From the NCBI RefSeq assembly GCF_037325665.1, contig NC_090245.1:45949921-46013920 (forward strand): a stretch of DNA of 64,000 bases, read 5' to 3'. Made by a program: the position numbers and the translations under genes. This DNA comes from Littorina saxatilis (taxonomy: Eukaryota > Mollusca > Gastropoda > Littorinimorpha > Littorinidae). Under the pieces are notes generated by a model, which was not told the DNA's origin, searched no databases, and was given only the letters and a program-made list of their open reading frames with translations. Every line of letters starts with the position of its first letter. Within the stretch, counting starts at the first letter, position 1. Below, in pieces: positions 53,801 through 57,958 of this stretch.

Positions 53801-54163
53801 GCAGGATGTACTAATCACAGGTATGGGATTTGTGTGTGGATACGCATAAAGTTTTTTCTGTTGATCAAAAACGTATCAAATAGCCCATTTTTGATGTCCA
53901 AATTCTAGAAATTTCTCAGTTTTAGGGGGTTTCTTAGGAGGGCGTAACTTTGGAGTAAGCCTTGGCAAATTTACCCGCATACCACCCCTGTGATGAGCAT
54001 GGCCTTTGAATCAATGTATTGCTTACCCAGCACCCTTTGTTGTTGCAGACACATGCTGTCAGCAGACACCAAGGAGGAGCGCATCGTGTGGTGCAACAAG
54101 CTCAACCGCGCTCTGGCCAACATCCGCACTTGGCACTCCGATGCCATGCGACCCGTCTCTTAA
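10028..54163 (+). CDS. ANLN: Anillin, actin-binding cytokinesis scaffold (20 exons)
   Basis: Anillin links RhoA, actin, myosin II, septins and the membrane at the contractile ring. Coding exons: 10028-10045, 25643-25793, 32545-32676, 33071-33254, 33460-34627, 35066-35123, 35400-35972, 37075-37665, 39763-40034, 40643-40719, 43698-43839, 46925-47063, 47622-47777, 48247-48419, 48931-49006, 51460-51569, 52009-52095, 52654-52761, 53201-53373, 54049-54163. All phases agree and sum to 4,503 nt, 1,500 codons plus stop. Human anillin is 1,124 residues; the extra length is mostly exons 5 to 8. Residues 1-23 match the vertebrate N-terminus (MDPFTEKLLERTR from memory). Other landmarks: WEDDLSHP near 155, [12 protein letters not shown] near 520, an HR1-like RhoA-binding region about 1108-1195, a C2-like region about 1205-1365, and a PH domain about 1367-1495. 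Borders are predicted by eye; isoforms are unknown. Confidence 0.9.
10046..10800 (+). other. Intron 1, proximal part
   Basis: Intron sequence without a recognisable element or exon. Confidence 0.4.
10801..10979. mobile_element. Palindromic MITE (~179 bp)
   Basis: The two halves are inverted copies over about 75 bp: TGTATAAGTTACAGCTCCG on the left against its complement on the right, followed inward by a shared gatatcgcg/cgcgatacc and ttttgtcgag segment. The copy could extrude as one long hairpin. A TA dinucleotide target is possible because the palindrome continues into ATGTATAAG. Confidence 0.8.
11164..13397 (+). repeat. Degenerate ~176 bp periodic array with conserved 15-mer
   Basis: The motif GTTCATAACTTCACA occurs at 11,164, 11,337, 12,472, 12,827, 12,987 and 13,167, and as GCGCATAACTTCACA at 12,648. 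It is then inverted at 13,205-13,219 (TGTGAAGTTATGTAC) and 13,383-13,397. Spacings are 173, 176, 179, 160, 180 and 178. The 1,135 bp gap at 11,337-12,472 contains a ~785 bp inserted element, which leaves about two periods. Sequence between the motifs is AT-rich and hardly alignable by eye. Confidence 0.75.
11415..12200 (+). mobile_element. Hairpin-ended repeat A (GACTCACATGC family)
   Basis: It begins TTTTGACTCACATGCGAAGC and ends GCATGTGAGTC...GGGCTTTGCCCTTCTTGTTA. The GACTCACATGC/GCATGTGAGTC pair is inverted, and a GGGC-TTT-GCCC hairpin sits just inside the 3' end. A (GTCC)n block (GTCCGTCCGGAC) follows the 5' end. The body holds many TCAAGGTCA and TGACCTTGA motifs. It has no coding capacity. 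It sits inside the ~176 bp array, whose periodicity resumes after it. Two other copies lie at 38,320 and 42,085. Confidence 0.8.
13398..15299 (+). other. Intron 1: AT-rich DNA with old DNA-transposon remnants
   Basis: No exon seen. At 14,155-14,285 the phrase GGCCGCAGGCCT is repeated around a C run (about 14,260-14,274). At 14,350-14,660 the sequence ctccacaaggaccgattttt...gaggggttccactgta looks like the decayed end of a mariner-type element. Confidence 0.35.
15300..15894 (+). promoter_or_regulatory. Promoter-like block with possible noncoding first exon
   Basis: A 99 bp tandem duplication (15,322-15,420 and 15,421-15,505) carries two full CRE sites TGACGTCA (15,332-15,339 and 15,431-15,438) and CTTCCTG (ETS-like) motifs. 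It is followed by AAAATGGCGCTG (YY1-like, about 15,504-15,515) in CpG-rich DNA. A consensus donor GAG|GTAAGT follows at 15,894/15,895. A 119-codon frame starts at the YY1-like ATG but stops before the donor and resembles nothing known. It could be an alternative anillin promoter or that of the nested gene at 21,255. Confidence 0.4.
15895..19309 (+). other. Intron 1: no recognised feature
   Basis: About 3.4 kb of mixed composition, more GC- and CpG-rich than the rest of the intron at 16,500-18,700. Several short frames occur, but none shows a protein family or convincing splice pair. Confidence 0.4.
19310..20717. mobile_element. DNA-transposon-like repeat with 13 bp TIR
   Basis: Perfect inverted ends TACAGCAGTCCCT (19,310-19,322) and AGGGACTGCTGTA (20,705-20,717), starting and ending in TA as in mariner-type elements. 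The subterminal regions share the phrase cggacacctgc...atgtacgg in several copies. Inside lie a run of about 22 G (19,621-19,642) and a hairpin CCATAGACC/GGTCTATGG (about 19,722-19,756). No transposase is seen. Confidence 0.65.
20828..20862 (+). repeat. (AG)n microsatellite
   Basis: An uninterrupted GA/AG dinucleotide run of about 35 bases. Confidence 0.95.
21255..21328 (+). CDS. Unrecognised nested gene, penultimate exon
   Basis: Acceptor TTTTCAG and donor CAG|GTGTG. It encodes about 24 residues ([18 protein letters not shown]...) and ends in phase 2, exactly matching the next exon at 21,572. The family is unknown. It is phase 0 at its start, so it could be joined to anillin exon 1 or to an exon not found. 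Confidence 0.5.
21572..21809 (+). CDS. Unrecognised nested gene, last exon (SH3/Tudor-like domain)
   Basis: The exon follows TCTTTCAG and ends in TGA. It encodes about 79 residues: a small beta-rich domain beginning [14 protein letters not shown], with [18 protein letters not shown], then [20 protein letters not shown] and a C-terminal GRRGQHMFD. The pattern V-x-F-x-R-K...F-P-x-x-E-D-I-S-W-V is familiar from C-termini of uncharacterised invertebrate proteins, and I read it as an SH3/Tudor-like barrel; this is an inference. The two exons lie on the sense strand inside anillin intron 1, so this is either a nested gene or an alternative truncated transcript. No poly(A) signal was located with confidence. 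Confidence 0.55.
21810..24647 (+). other. Intron 1, distal part with a second sparse motif array
   Basis: AT-rich. GTTCATAACTTTCTCACA at 23,120 and GTTCATAACTC...TCACA at 23,290, 170 bp apart, with an altered form (AGTTATGAACTTTCTGTGA) at about 23,496, echo the array at 11.1-13.4 kb. No exon or complete transposon was recognised elsewhere in this 2.8 kb. Confidence 0.45.
24648..24863 (+). CDS. Orphan phase-0 exon, possible anillin cassette or alternative start
   Basis: Bounded by TGCACAG| and CTG|GTAATC. The open stretch is exactly 72 codons, phase 0 at both ends, encoding an acidic segment ([19 protein letters not shown], then [18 protein letters not shown]). Anillin exon 1 ends and exon 2 begins in phase 0, so it could be inserted without shifting the frame, or its internal ATG (24,699) could start an isoform. 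Inserting it would break the conserved [13 protein letters not shown] junction, so it may belong to another transcript. Codon use is AT-rich, like exon 7. Confidence 0.45.
25643..25793 (+). CDS. ANLN: Anillin exon 2
   Basis: Encodes [17 protein letters not shown] and then a basic [12 protein letters not shown] stretch (possible nuclear localisation signal), matching the human LLERTRARRENLQRKM region. It ends in phase 1 at GATG|GTAAGT, only about 40 bp before the DIRS element. Confidence 0.9.
26675..28840 (+). CDS. DIRS gag-like protein region
   Basis: A long serine/proline/alanine-rich frame beginning [12 protein letters not shown] and ending in a basic, glycine-rich tail ([17 protein letters not shown]). 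Position and composition fit the first frame of DIRS elements, which has no conserved fold that I can recognise here. Part of the element at 25,833-32,277. Confidence 0.75.
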   Translation: MSDSDKRRGKSDPKGKIKAKSSSSKATLLVTDQERNTLLAVPISAPSAVTTSASFAAPSATVTSAPVSTSETSSSLLAPGQGALVSSLLKSLVPEIRSLVQAEFQRSVASSSAFPASGSDVRALASVSLSSTSGLEQRPPSSASVGKQSWSDSPREAPGRSPSGDSSFASGHDRYLADLSFPAITYEAPDLFEQRRQSVSTAAFPALAGSDDPSAPARYGGRGRMEYSLTSGPSGSRSQPVQSSLPHFAVPLTTLPVSAGNASSSSGGSFRIPDSGLQRAPSGFQAPRLEQASLHSVGGVTSAHPAPVFADGRPAYPLPSQDFGRQDDVSAQAFPVSGLPGHASASGTGDFGHGSTCDYSDAPSVVSEESRGVFPSKLKSVLDVAAEVTSRYFPEGVVAADSSASFVPSAMADFRPAQEDVSSFRFAESPSVAYQLSHSLVRPAHAGSGIRPVPVPLLLPFGPVPESAQQWVASAAQASSFVPTANRKLGMPNQSQNWLASFALPRATLPVSRELLPLLTKPIKRDSVLPVSEASLLSAEEVGRRQIELSSIAETLVRALSRALTDSLVPFTLSEEQNADDVSALLAALAKVNEEQLRLSSLQYTQAVLCRRDLFLSQSQFTELATRETLRVSPVSEESLFCPLALDARQKEIQSNKDSQFLDYTLKGVKQSQPSKQKQAQTSSNPKPAQKRQAPPAARGGKKRMASGRGRGGSGSKPHPQ
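28877..30775 (+). CDS. DIRS reverse transcriptase and RNase H region
   Basis: The reverse transcriptase core shows [32 protein letters not shown] and AYLDDWL. RNase H follows with [23 protein letters not shown] and [10 protein letters not shown]. The C-terminal part (PLVDLFATR, then [10 protein letters not shown]) is typical of the DIRS group. It overlaps the recombinase region in another frame. Confidence 0.9.
   Translation: MVMAGGPSRALSRWMSVVDSQWIVGVVRSGFRLLWREEKAPLTRVPPRFKPPFSQEARSVLQSEIASLEQKGAVERVRVHSSLGFYGRLFAVPKASGGWRPVLDLSLLNTFLREIKFKMETPASVRDSLRPGDWVTSIDLTDAYFHILMHPADRKWLRFRWGDQIYQFRALPFGLSLAPWIFTMVVRQVCALVRSQGIRLRAYLDDWLIMNQSQSGCSQDTLTVLRESNSLGFSINRVKSELTPSQTFTYLGMSFDTVAWTVQPSQRRVDKLQAQIRSTLPLLMASIRSLASILGQMESMALLVSLGRVHKRPLQFALKPFVDSPLVDWDALIPLQGWFQSATLPWLDTEWVCRGVPIVVPLPDLDLFTDASREGWGAHTDLQTTSGLWTTEQSLWHINLLELEAVALALAKFLPSLYAKHVRLFTDNMTVAAYINKQGGSRSPSLSERACEILVWCFQHHITISARYLPGRLNTLTDALSRSGTVLQSEWTITHGALLRLWAQVQKPLVDLFATRYSKRLPVFVSPFPDPQAWRVNALDFPWTGLEAYAFPPFPLLSRVIRKAEMEEPALLLLVAPLWPSQVWFPDLLRLAQGPPIPLALVRGELVQPRTGIPHEEPSLLKLHVWKLFGTR
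30750..31840 (+). CDS. DIRS tyrosine recombinase region
   Basis: A phage-integrase-like recombinase begins with an N-terminal SAM-like region ([20 protein letters not shown]) and continues into the catalytic domain ([20 protein letters not shown]). This is the part that separates DIRS elements from LTR retrotransposons, which use a DDE integrase. The reading frame overlaps the RNase H region, as is usual in the family. Confidence 0.8.
31891..31980 (+). repeat. DIRS internal complementary region
   Basis: Its left half is the complement of the element's left end (tgtgattcggagtaagaata) and its right half the complement of the right end (aatatacttacccgaatcaca), meeting at about 31,921-31,926. 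In DIRS elements this segment is thought to template joining of the termini into a circle. Confidence 0.85.
32545..32676 (+). CDS. ANLN: Anillin exon 3
   Basis: Phase 1 in and out. Encodes [21 protein letters not shown], which lines up with the human [20 protein letters not shown] segment. Confidence 0.9.
32677..33070 (+). other. Anillin intron 3
   Basis: Short intron between GTTAGTT and TGTTTAG. No other feature seen. Confidence 0.7.
33071..33254 (+). CDS. ANLN: Anillin exon 4
   Basis: Encodes the conserved [19 protein letters not shown] motif (human RLANLAATICSWEDDVNHS), preceded by proline-directed sites such as [13 protein letters not shown]. Phase 1 in, phase 2 out at ATTGT|GTAAGT. Confidence 0.92.
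33460..34627 (+). CDS. ANLN: Anillin exon 5 (actin/myosin-binding linker)
   Basis: The largest exon, 1,168 nt and about 390 codons. It is Pro/Ser/Thr/Lys-rich with many S/T-P sites (candidate Cdk targets) and a short tandem repeat of the TPARPL type at 34,013-34,066. Two W-E-Q segments ([12 protein letters not shown] and [12 protein letters not shown]) echo the WEDD motif of exon 4. The 3' end encodes [14 protein letters not shown], matching the helical actin-binding segment of human anillin (LAQQLKQERQKELA). GC-rich at third positions. Confidence 0.92.
34628..35065 (+). other. Anillin intron 5
   Basis: GTAAGT to TTTCAG. No feature recognised. Confidence 0.7.
35066..35123 (+). CDS. ANLN: Anillin exon 6
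   Basis: A 58 nt exon ([19 protein letters not shown]), phase 0 in and phase 1 out, consistent with exons 5 and 7. Assigned by splice consensus and phase, with little conservation. Confidence 0.75.
35400..35972 (+). CDS. ANLN: Anillin exon 7 (acidic lineage-specific insert)
   Basis: About 191 codons of strongly acidic, low-complexity sequence ([18 protein letters not shown] at the start, then a duplicated ADLKEDEKA unit and many E/T/K/N residues). Base composition is A-rich with A/T at third positions, unlike the GC-rich exons 5 and 8. No counterpart in vertebrate anillin that I recall. The phase (1 in, 1 out) makes it a clean optional cassette with respect to exons 6 and 8. Confidence 0.75.
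35973..37074 (+). other. Anillin intron 7
   Basis: Holds a 16 bp perfect inverted pair, CAAGCTGGGATTCCAT (36,308-36,323) and its complement (36,486-36,501), bounding a 194 bp candidate MITE. The rest is AT-rich without features. Confidence 0.5.
37075..37665 (+). CDS. ANLN: Anillin exon 8
   Basis: Starts [17 protein letters not shown], then a proline-rich APPAPPPAP stretch (candidate SH3, formin or profilin contact), acidic clusters (FESDDSDAS and TEDDSDCE) and a basic-acidic [18 protein letters not shown]. Phase 1 in and out. Confidence 0.88.
37741..37882. mobile_element. Palindromic MITE (~142 bp)
   Basis: TGCTATTCCGACTTGGTCGT on the left is matched by its complement on the right, and the similarity continues through gtttttcttccacac. 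The two arms form a long hairpin with a loop of about 55 bp. Confidence 0.85.
38320..39154 (+). mobile_element. Hairpin-ended repeat B (GACTCACATGC family)
   Basis: Same 5' end and body as the copy at 11,415, with an internal duplication of the AAAACTTTAACGTT segment near the 5' end and extra AAGGTCA units near the 3' end. It stops at GTATGGGCTTTG, so the 3' terminal hairpin is truncated. Confidence 0.85.
39763..40034 (+). CDS. ANLN: Anillin exon 9
   Basis: Phase 1 in, phase 0 out. Contains the acidic helix [19 protein letters not shown], corresponding to human NDLFSDVLEEGELDMEKS. Confidence 0.88.
40035..40642 (+). other. Anillin intron 9
   Basis: GTAAGT to TCCACAG. Contains two close copies of a tagcgcgaca phrase near 40,310 and 40,353. 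No other feature. Confidence 0.6.
40643..40719 (+). CDS. ANLN: Anillin exon 10
   Basis: Phase 0 in, phase 2 out. Ends [13 protein letters not shown], matching human LLYSIDAYRSQR just before the AHD region. Confidence 0.9.
40930..41510 (+). repeat. Minisatellite of duplicated exon-11 splice acceptors
   Basis: Units of about 38-40 bp read gatgaataatgactatgg then tattgctgattgtccttacag, each ending in a branchpoint-like CTGAT, a short pyrimidine stretch and an AG. Four units are followed by copies of the start of exon 11 (AAACATGCAGGTACTGGAG): diverged at 40,977, exact at 41,152 and 41,320, shortened at 41,415. The array resumes at about 43,638-43,697 and runs straight into the true acceptor at 43,696/43,697. 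The gap is a DIRS-derived insertion. Confidence 0.85.
41513..43637 (+). mobile_element. Non-autonomous DIRS derivative (deleted internally)
   Basis: Inverted terminal repeats of about 190 bp (41,535-41,730 and 43,390-43,585) differ at only a few positions from each other and are clearly related to those of the DIRS at 25,833. Between them are a short leader remnant and the beginning of a gag-like frame (about 41,980-42,020), then unrelated repeats (42,085-43,382). It is a deleted fossil, not coding-competent, somewhat older than the intron 2 element by terminal divergence. It sits inside the acceptor minisatellite. Confidence 0.8.
42085..43382 (+). mobile_element. Hairpin-ended repeat C, rearranged (GACTCACATGC family)
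   Basis: Starts TTTTGACTCACATGCGAAGC and ends GCATGTGAGTCGTGTGGGCTTTGCCCTTCTTG. It contains a second partial 5' end at about 42,541 and a ~146 bp tandem duplication (about 42,720-42,864 and 42,866-43,012). It is nested inside the DIRS derivative, next to a duplicated leader segment (41,828-41,872 and 42,042-42,086). Confidence 0.75.
43698..43839 (+). CDS. ANLN: Anillin exon 11
   Basis: Phase 2 in, phase 0 out (ATCAAG|GTCGGT). Encodes [20 protein letters not shown] and ends [12 protein letters not shown], entering the RhoA-binding helix (human VNIKQKMQELNNE). Confidence 0.9.
44196..44681 (+). mobile_element. SINE with (CAAA)n tail and 12 bp TSD
   Basis: AGACTATTTGGC at 44,184-44,195 and 44,682-44,693 flank a ~486 bp unit. 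The unit starts TCCCGCAGTGGGGCACTGCGG, has the central tactggaaact...cttccagta domain and the gacaagtgg block, and ends tcggctggacgttaagcaac plus (AAAC)n. It shares its centre with the SINE at 3,284 and its end with the SINE at 2,831. Confidence 0.85.
44709..45008 (+). mobile_element. MITE copy 1 (TIR GGCCTAAAAA...TAGGTGTGGTTAC)
   Basis: Inverted ends ATAGGTGTGGTTACGGTAAC and GTTACAGTAACCACACCTAT lie inside A/T runs and GGCCTA borders. The body is A-rich with cgcaatgaaagc and tcgcacacttatttccctg. A reverse-complement copy lies at 51,059-51,345. Confidence 0.85.
46352..46924 (+). other. Anillin intron 11, distal part
   Basis: AT-rich sequence with no recognised feature before the exon 12 acceptor (GACGCAG). 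Confidence 0.5.
46925..47063 (+). CDS. ANLN: Anillin exon 12 (RhoA-binding helix)
   Basis: Encodes [20 protein letters not shown] and then NQCCTSSS...[10 protein letters not shown], aligning with human [20 protein letters not shown] and LNCC...EAERLLLIA, the HR1-like coiled segment that binds active RhoA. Phase 0 in, phase 1 out. Confidence 0.93.
47064..47621 (+). other. Anillin intron 12
   Basis: Holds an (AC)n/(AAAC)n microsatellite at about 47,481-47,536. Nothing else recognised. Confidence 0.7.
47622..47777 (+). CDS. ANLN: Anillin exon 13 (start of AHD C2-like part)
   Basis: Encodes [17 protein letters not shown], then [17 protein letters not shown], matching human GSVTLSEIRLPLKADFV. 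Phase 1 in and out. Confidence 0.94.
47778..48246 (+). other. Anillin intron 13
   Basis: GTGTATAG to TTGTGCAG. No feature recognised. Confidence 0.65.
48247..48419 (+). CDS. ANLN: Anillin exon 14
   Basis: Encodes [20 protein letters not shown] and ends [14 protein letters not shown], matching human [20 protein letters not shown] and NDFEINIEVYSL: the membrane-proximal C2-like beta sandwich. Phase 1 in, phase 0 out at ATG|GTGCGT. Confidence 0.93.
48931..49006 (+). CDS. ANLN: Anillin exon 15
   Basis: A lysine-rich loop of the [23 protein letters not shown], comparable to human VQKKDPSGLDKKKKTSKSK. Phase 0 in, phase 1 out. Confidence 0.9.
49461..50273. mobile_element. hAT-like non-autonomous DNA transposon
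   Basis: Begins CAGGGTTCGTACAGGTC and ends CAGTGGGGACCCTG, with ATGTGT on both flanks. Subterminal TCATGGAAA units repeat at both ends (about 49,470-49,570 and 50,195-50,245). The middle contains a possible remnant of a coding frame (about 49,811-50,054) that starts [14 protein letters not shown] in one frame and continues [20 protein letters not shown] in another. It is probably a deleted derivative of an autonomous element. It lies in anillin intron 15. Confidence 0.6.
51059..51345 (-). mobile_element. MITE copy 2, inverted relative to 44,709
   Basis: The same element as 44,709-45,008 in reverse complement: starts TAGGCC...ATAGGTGTGGTTACGGTTAC and ends GTTACCGTAACCACACCTAT...TAGGCCCTA. Both copies are in anillin introns on one pre-mRNA. 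Confidence 0.85.
51460..51569 (+). CDS. ANLN: Anillin exon 16
   Basis: Encodes [20 protein letters not shown] and [15 protein letters not shown], matching human [20 protein letters not shown]. Phase 1 in, phase 0 out. Confidence 0.94.
51570..52008 (+). other. Anillin intron 16
   Basis: GTCAGT to TTGCAG. No feature recognised. Confidence 0.7.
52009..52095 (+). CDS. ANLN: Anillin exon 17
   Basis: Encodes [17 protein letters not shown] then ASVEERGFL, the end of the C2-like part and start of the PH domain (human LSSLEGHIYLKIKC then [10 protein letters not shown]). Phase 0 in and out. Confidence 0.95.
52096..52653 (+). other. Anillin intron 17
   Basis: Intron with a short direct repeat (cctagcacatgctga at about 52,585 and 52,618) before the exon 18 acceptor. 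Nothing else recognised. Confidence 0.6.
52654..52761 (+). CDS. ANLN: Anillin exon 18 (PH domain)
   Basis: Encodes [20 protein letters not shown] and [10 protein letters not shown], nearly identical to human [20 protein letters not shown] and YPDDEKRK. Phase 0 in and out. Confidence 0.96.
52762..53200 (+). other. Anillin intron 18
   Basis: GTCAGT to TTTTGTAG. No feature recognised. Confidence 0.7.
53201..53373 (+). CDS. ANLN: Anillin exon 19 (PH domain)
   Basis: Encodes [32 protein letters not shown] and [15 protein letters not shown], matching human NPIGRINLANC, CARRNTFELITVRPQRE. Phase 0 in, phase 2 out. Confidence 0.95.
53374..54048 (+). other. Anillin intron 19
   Basis: The last intron. 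No feature recognised beyond AT-rich sequence. Confidence 0.65.
54049..54163 (+). CDS. ANLN: Anillin exon 20 (PH C-terminus and stop)
   Basis: Encodes [20 protein letters not shown] and [17 protein letters not shown] then TAA. Human counterpart: [20 protein letters not shown] and IRLWQPDACYKP. Confidence 0.96.
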
Positions 54164-56900
54164 ATGAACATCATTTTCAGACACTGGACTATAATAATTA
54201 CTGTGATTTAATGCTGTACAGATGTAGTAATATGTTTTGTAAATGTACACACCCAATGTGCAATGTCTACACAGCCGCAGGAACAAACCTCATTGGACAT
54301 AGTGTGTCAAAATGTTCAGGTTGAAACTGCTACGCGCACGCACGCACACACACACACGCACGTGCGCAAAAAGGAAAGAACACAGATGACAAGTAATCTC
54401 CTGGAAAGGAGTTGCCGGCAATGGAGTGAAAGAAAGTGGCTGATATGAATGTGACAGGATTTCGAACACAATGTCGGAATGTTTTAAACATCGTTGCATG
54501 TATTATGATGTGTAGAGGAATCGGTTGGCCTTTGTAAATCGGGTTAACATAATGGACTATATCCTGAATGACTCTCTCTTTGATTTTACTGCTGTCTCTC
54601 TTTCTGCCGTGTGATAATTTCGTCATTCATCTGTCAATATAATAGCATGATAAATGTTGTAACAGTTAAACCATTTGGGGCATGATTATGATAGCACGAC
54701 ATGTAACAGATTTAAATATAGTTAACCATTTACTTATTTTCGTATCTATTTTATGGTGACAGCTTATGTTCATTTTTGTCTGCATGTATTCATTGAAACA
54801 GATTGGTATGACGAAACAAGCACTGTATATTGTGAACAACACTCATTGCTGCTCAATGCAAGTATACCTCTGAGATGCATTCATTCTGCATAATTTGCAC
54901 TTTGTTTATGCGGTTCATTTTTGCTGCTGAGAATAACGGATCATTTGTGTAACAATATATACTTGCTGTACACAAATTTTGAAAACGGATGAGCAGCAGA
55001 CAGGTTTGAATCCAGGCATGGGATATGTCAACCATATGTGATGACTCAAACACGGTATCTATGTCCCTTCTGGTCATACTAATAAGTGCAGGTGGCTTAT
55101 TACACCTAATCTTCCACACACCTGGTTAGCACGACTTGTTGCTGCTAGCTTTCCAATTTCCTAGCAATGGATCAATACAATATGAAATACAGTACGCTTA
55201 TGTGTACAAACCTGACATTTTTGTACTTCAACTTGAATTATTTTGCTTGCAGGCATGTGTGTACTTTACCTTTGTAACCAGGAGCATGAATGTTGCATAG
55301 TGCTTTTAGCATGGGTGAAAGTAGCCCGTCAATTGACTGAAATCCGTCAATCTGAAAATAAGTCTGACGGAAATTCCGTCAATCCGCAATTTTTATTAAA
55401 AAAAATTTTTTTTTATTTTTTTTTATTTTTTATTTTTTAAGCGGAACGCGTTTTCGAACTGCTATGCGGTAAACCCCGTAGGTGAGGTTTCTTCGCTTTC
55501 GGATTCGCTCTGCATCACGATAAAAAAAAAAGTTCTCGCGTTTTGGCAGGCATTACGAAGTGGTGACATGATTTCTGCGGAAAACGCATGGACAGATCTT
55601 ATTGATGCTGGTCTAGCCAACAAAGGCGATGGGACTGGTTGGAGTTCATGAAACTAAAACTGTGTGTGATAAGTTTGGTGCTTGAAACTCAAGTGCTTTT
55701 CCTTGAGAACTTTGCACTATAAGAGATGCTACTGCTTAGTTGCTATTTTGTGCAGTGCTACATCATGCTGTTTGCATGTGTGACATTCTGTTTCATCATT
55801 TATTTCAATGCCTGTCTGGCAATGTTTGCTTCTTATAATTAAATATTTTGAACTTTTATTTCAGTTGTTCAGTTTCTATTTCATTTAGTAATTGGCTGTT
55901 GTCAATGTTAATTGTTATCAATTGTGTCGTTGTGTTGGAAGATGCAAGTGTGAAAAGATACAAAAGAAAAATGATTACTTCTGTGAATTGTTTTGATTTT
56001 GTTTACCCTTTTTACCATATCATTAGAATCTGAAGGTATTTTTTTGACCTGCATGATAGTGACAAAAAGTGTATTTTTTTGCCAGGAAAGGCCACAAAAT
56101 CACAATGTATAATGCAAAAATTCGTTTTCGGCCGGGGGGCGTTGCCCCCCTGGACCCCCTAATGGGGCCCTGCCCCGTACCCCGCCAGGGCCTGGGCGGC
56201 CCCTGGACCCCTGCCTCAAAAAATTTTCAGTCAATTTGATTTTCATAGCTTTCACCCATGTTTTAGTTATGCTCTATAGAAATCTCTTCAATAAATAAAT
56301 GTTGCATGTCTGTAACTAAGGAATCGGGGACAGATGTACTCAGTGTCTGTATCAGCATGGTGTAACATTTATGTAAAATTAAGTTATGGTCCCTGCTGTA
56401 ATCTTTATACTTATATCTGTACAAAATCGTATGTCGTGTGTAAAGAATTAACCATTGATATTGAACATTTATGAGTTACTTATAGAGAGAAAAAACAGGT
56501 CTGAGAGAATATGATTATGAGCAACAAGTACGCAACCTTGAATCAGAATGAGATGAGTAGAACCGATTAAAGGAATTTAGACCGTCACATGTGCATGAGT
56601 TTTAATAACGCAGAAAAGTTGATGGATGTGATATGACCAGGCAATGCCAACGATATGTTAAAAGTCATACAATCCTCATGTAATGAGGATTGGCAGATTT
56701 GTTTAATTGTTACTGATGTTTTGAACAGATATTGATCTTTACCCTACAGTTTGGGAACAAGTGGATGTGAAAGTGACTGACTAATGATGACAGTACACTC
56801 TGGTTGTGTTGTATCATAAGAGTGGAACATTGCATGACCATGTGACAGGTGTTTTAAAGTCTTACAAATAAAGACAAGTTGCTTGAGATTTACTTTTATA
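54164..56900 (+). other. ANLN: Anillin 3' UTR and possible poly(A) sites
   Basis: No clear AATAAA in the first 1.1 kb after the stop. Candidates are 56,290-56,299 (overlapping AATAAA pair) and 56,867-56,872. If either is used, the 3' UTR is 2.1-2.7 kb and includes the transposon at 55,310-56,260. An (AC)n tract lies at about 54,340-54,364. Confidence 0.5.
55310..56260. mobile_element. DNA repeat with 12 bp TIR and GC-rich end
   Basis: CATGGGTGAAAG (55,310-55,321) and CTTTCACCCATG (56,249-56,260) are perfect inverted ends. The right part holds a striking C/G-rich block (56,130-56,215: GGGGGGCGTTGCCCCCC and GGGCCTGGGCGGCCC palindromes). TCCGTCAAT repeats near the left end, and tcagtcaatttgat lies near the right. 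No transposase seen. Confidence 0.7.
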
Positions 56901-56904
56901 TTTG

Positions 56905-57480
56905 TTATGCAAAGAGATAAAACATTTTTGGCAGACCTCTCTCATGTGCATAATGAACATCACAATCAACACCACTTTCATAATATTTTTAAAAAACCCC
57001 ACTGTGCTTGTAAGTTTTATTGTAAAACTGTATACAGTGGTTCACCTTCTAATAAGACTACCAAGACAACATGCATACGACTAGTTGACAGATTAAGTAA
57101 TAACCTCAGCAAAATGGACACAGGCTGTTTGCCAAGTACAGGCTGGTTTGACAACAAACTACCTTTACCTTGATGCACAAGCATGAATTAGAAACCTGAT
57201 TCAGTGTAACTACAAACATTTCATTTGCACCCACACATTTTCAGCTGTTCTCAAGTAAAACTCTTTCACACTTTCAAAAGCAAATATACTACCTTCATGC
57301 ACACACATAATTATTTTATGCAAAGAGATAAAACATTTTGGCAGACCTCTCATGTGTATAAATGATCAACATGATCAACACCACTTTCATCAGAAAACAC
57401 ACCAATGTGCTTGTAATTAGACACCTCATTCAGTGCAGTCAGACATTTTTGTTTGCACCCACACATTTCAGCAGTACTCA
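56905..57480 (+). repeat. ~409 bp direct duplication, diverged
   Basis: tatgcaaagagataaaacat at about 56,908 recurs at about 57,317. Further matching blocks (aacaccactttcat, tgtgcttgtaa, gcacccacacattt, tcaagtaaaa) appear in the same order. The second copy has lost part of the middle. Intergenic between anillin and TCAIM. Confidence 0.75.
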
Positions 57481-57958
57481 AGTAAAATTCATCAAACTAT
57501 CAAAGAAATGTACCACACAAAAAGCACACAACCGTTCACACAGTCATCTCATACTGAAGGCAGCACAGATTGTCTCTCCTAAGTATGGGATAGTGTTGCC
57601 TAGGTTGTTTCAAAACCCTTTACTATAGTTTAAACTGTCAGTTTGATAAATTAGGACATTCGAGTTCTCTAATAAAAATGTATCATCTCTTGCACAGTAC
57701 TTCACAAGTAAATCTCCATGTAAGTAATCGGGCTTTGTAAAATCTACTGGGACATCACCCTCTGTGAAGCTGAAATGGCCATCATGGTATCGTTAACCAG
57801 GTATGAGATTTTCCTGCCAATCAGTGGTTATCCAGCATTTGCAAAGCTCCAGAGATACATGTCGAATTGGGCCATGCTTTCAGGCTCTTTACAATTTCAT
57901 GATTCTCAACAGTAACTACTTTGTTTTCTCCCTCCTTCCCCCCCCCCTCAAAATGATA
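57481..57958. other. Intergenic, no feature recognised
   Basis: Short convergent intergenic space. No coding or structured repeat seen. Confidence 0.5.
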
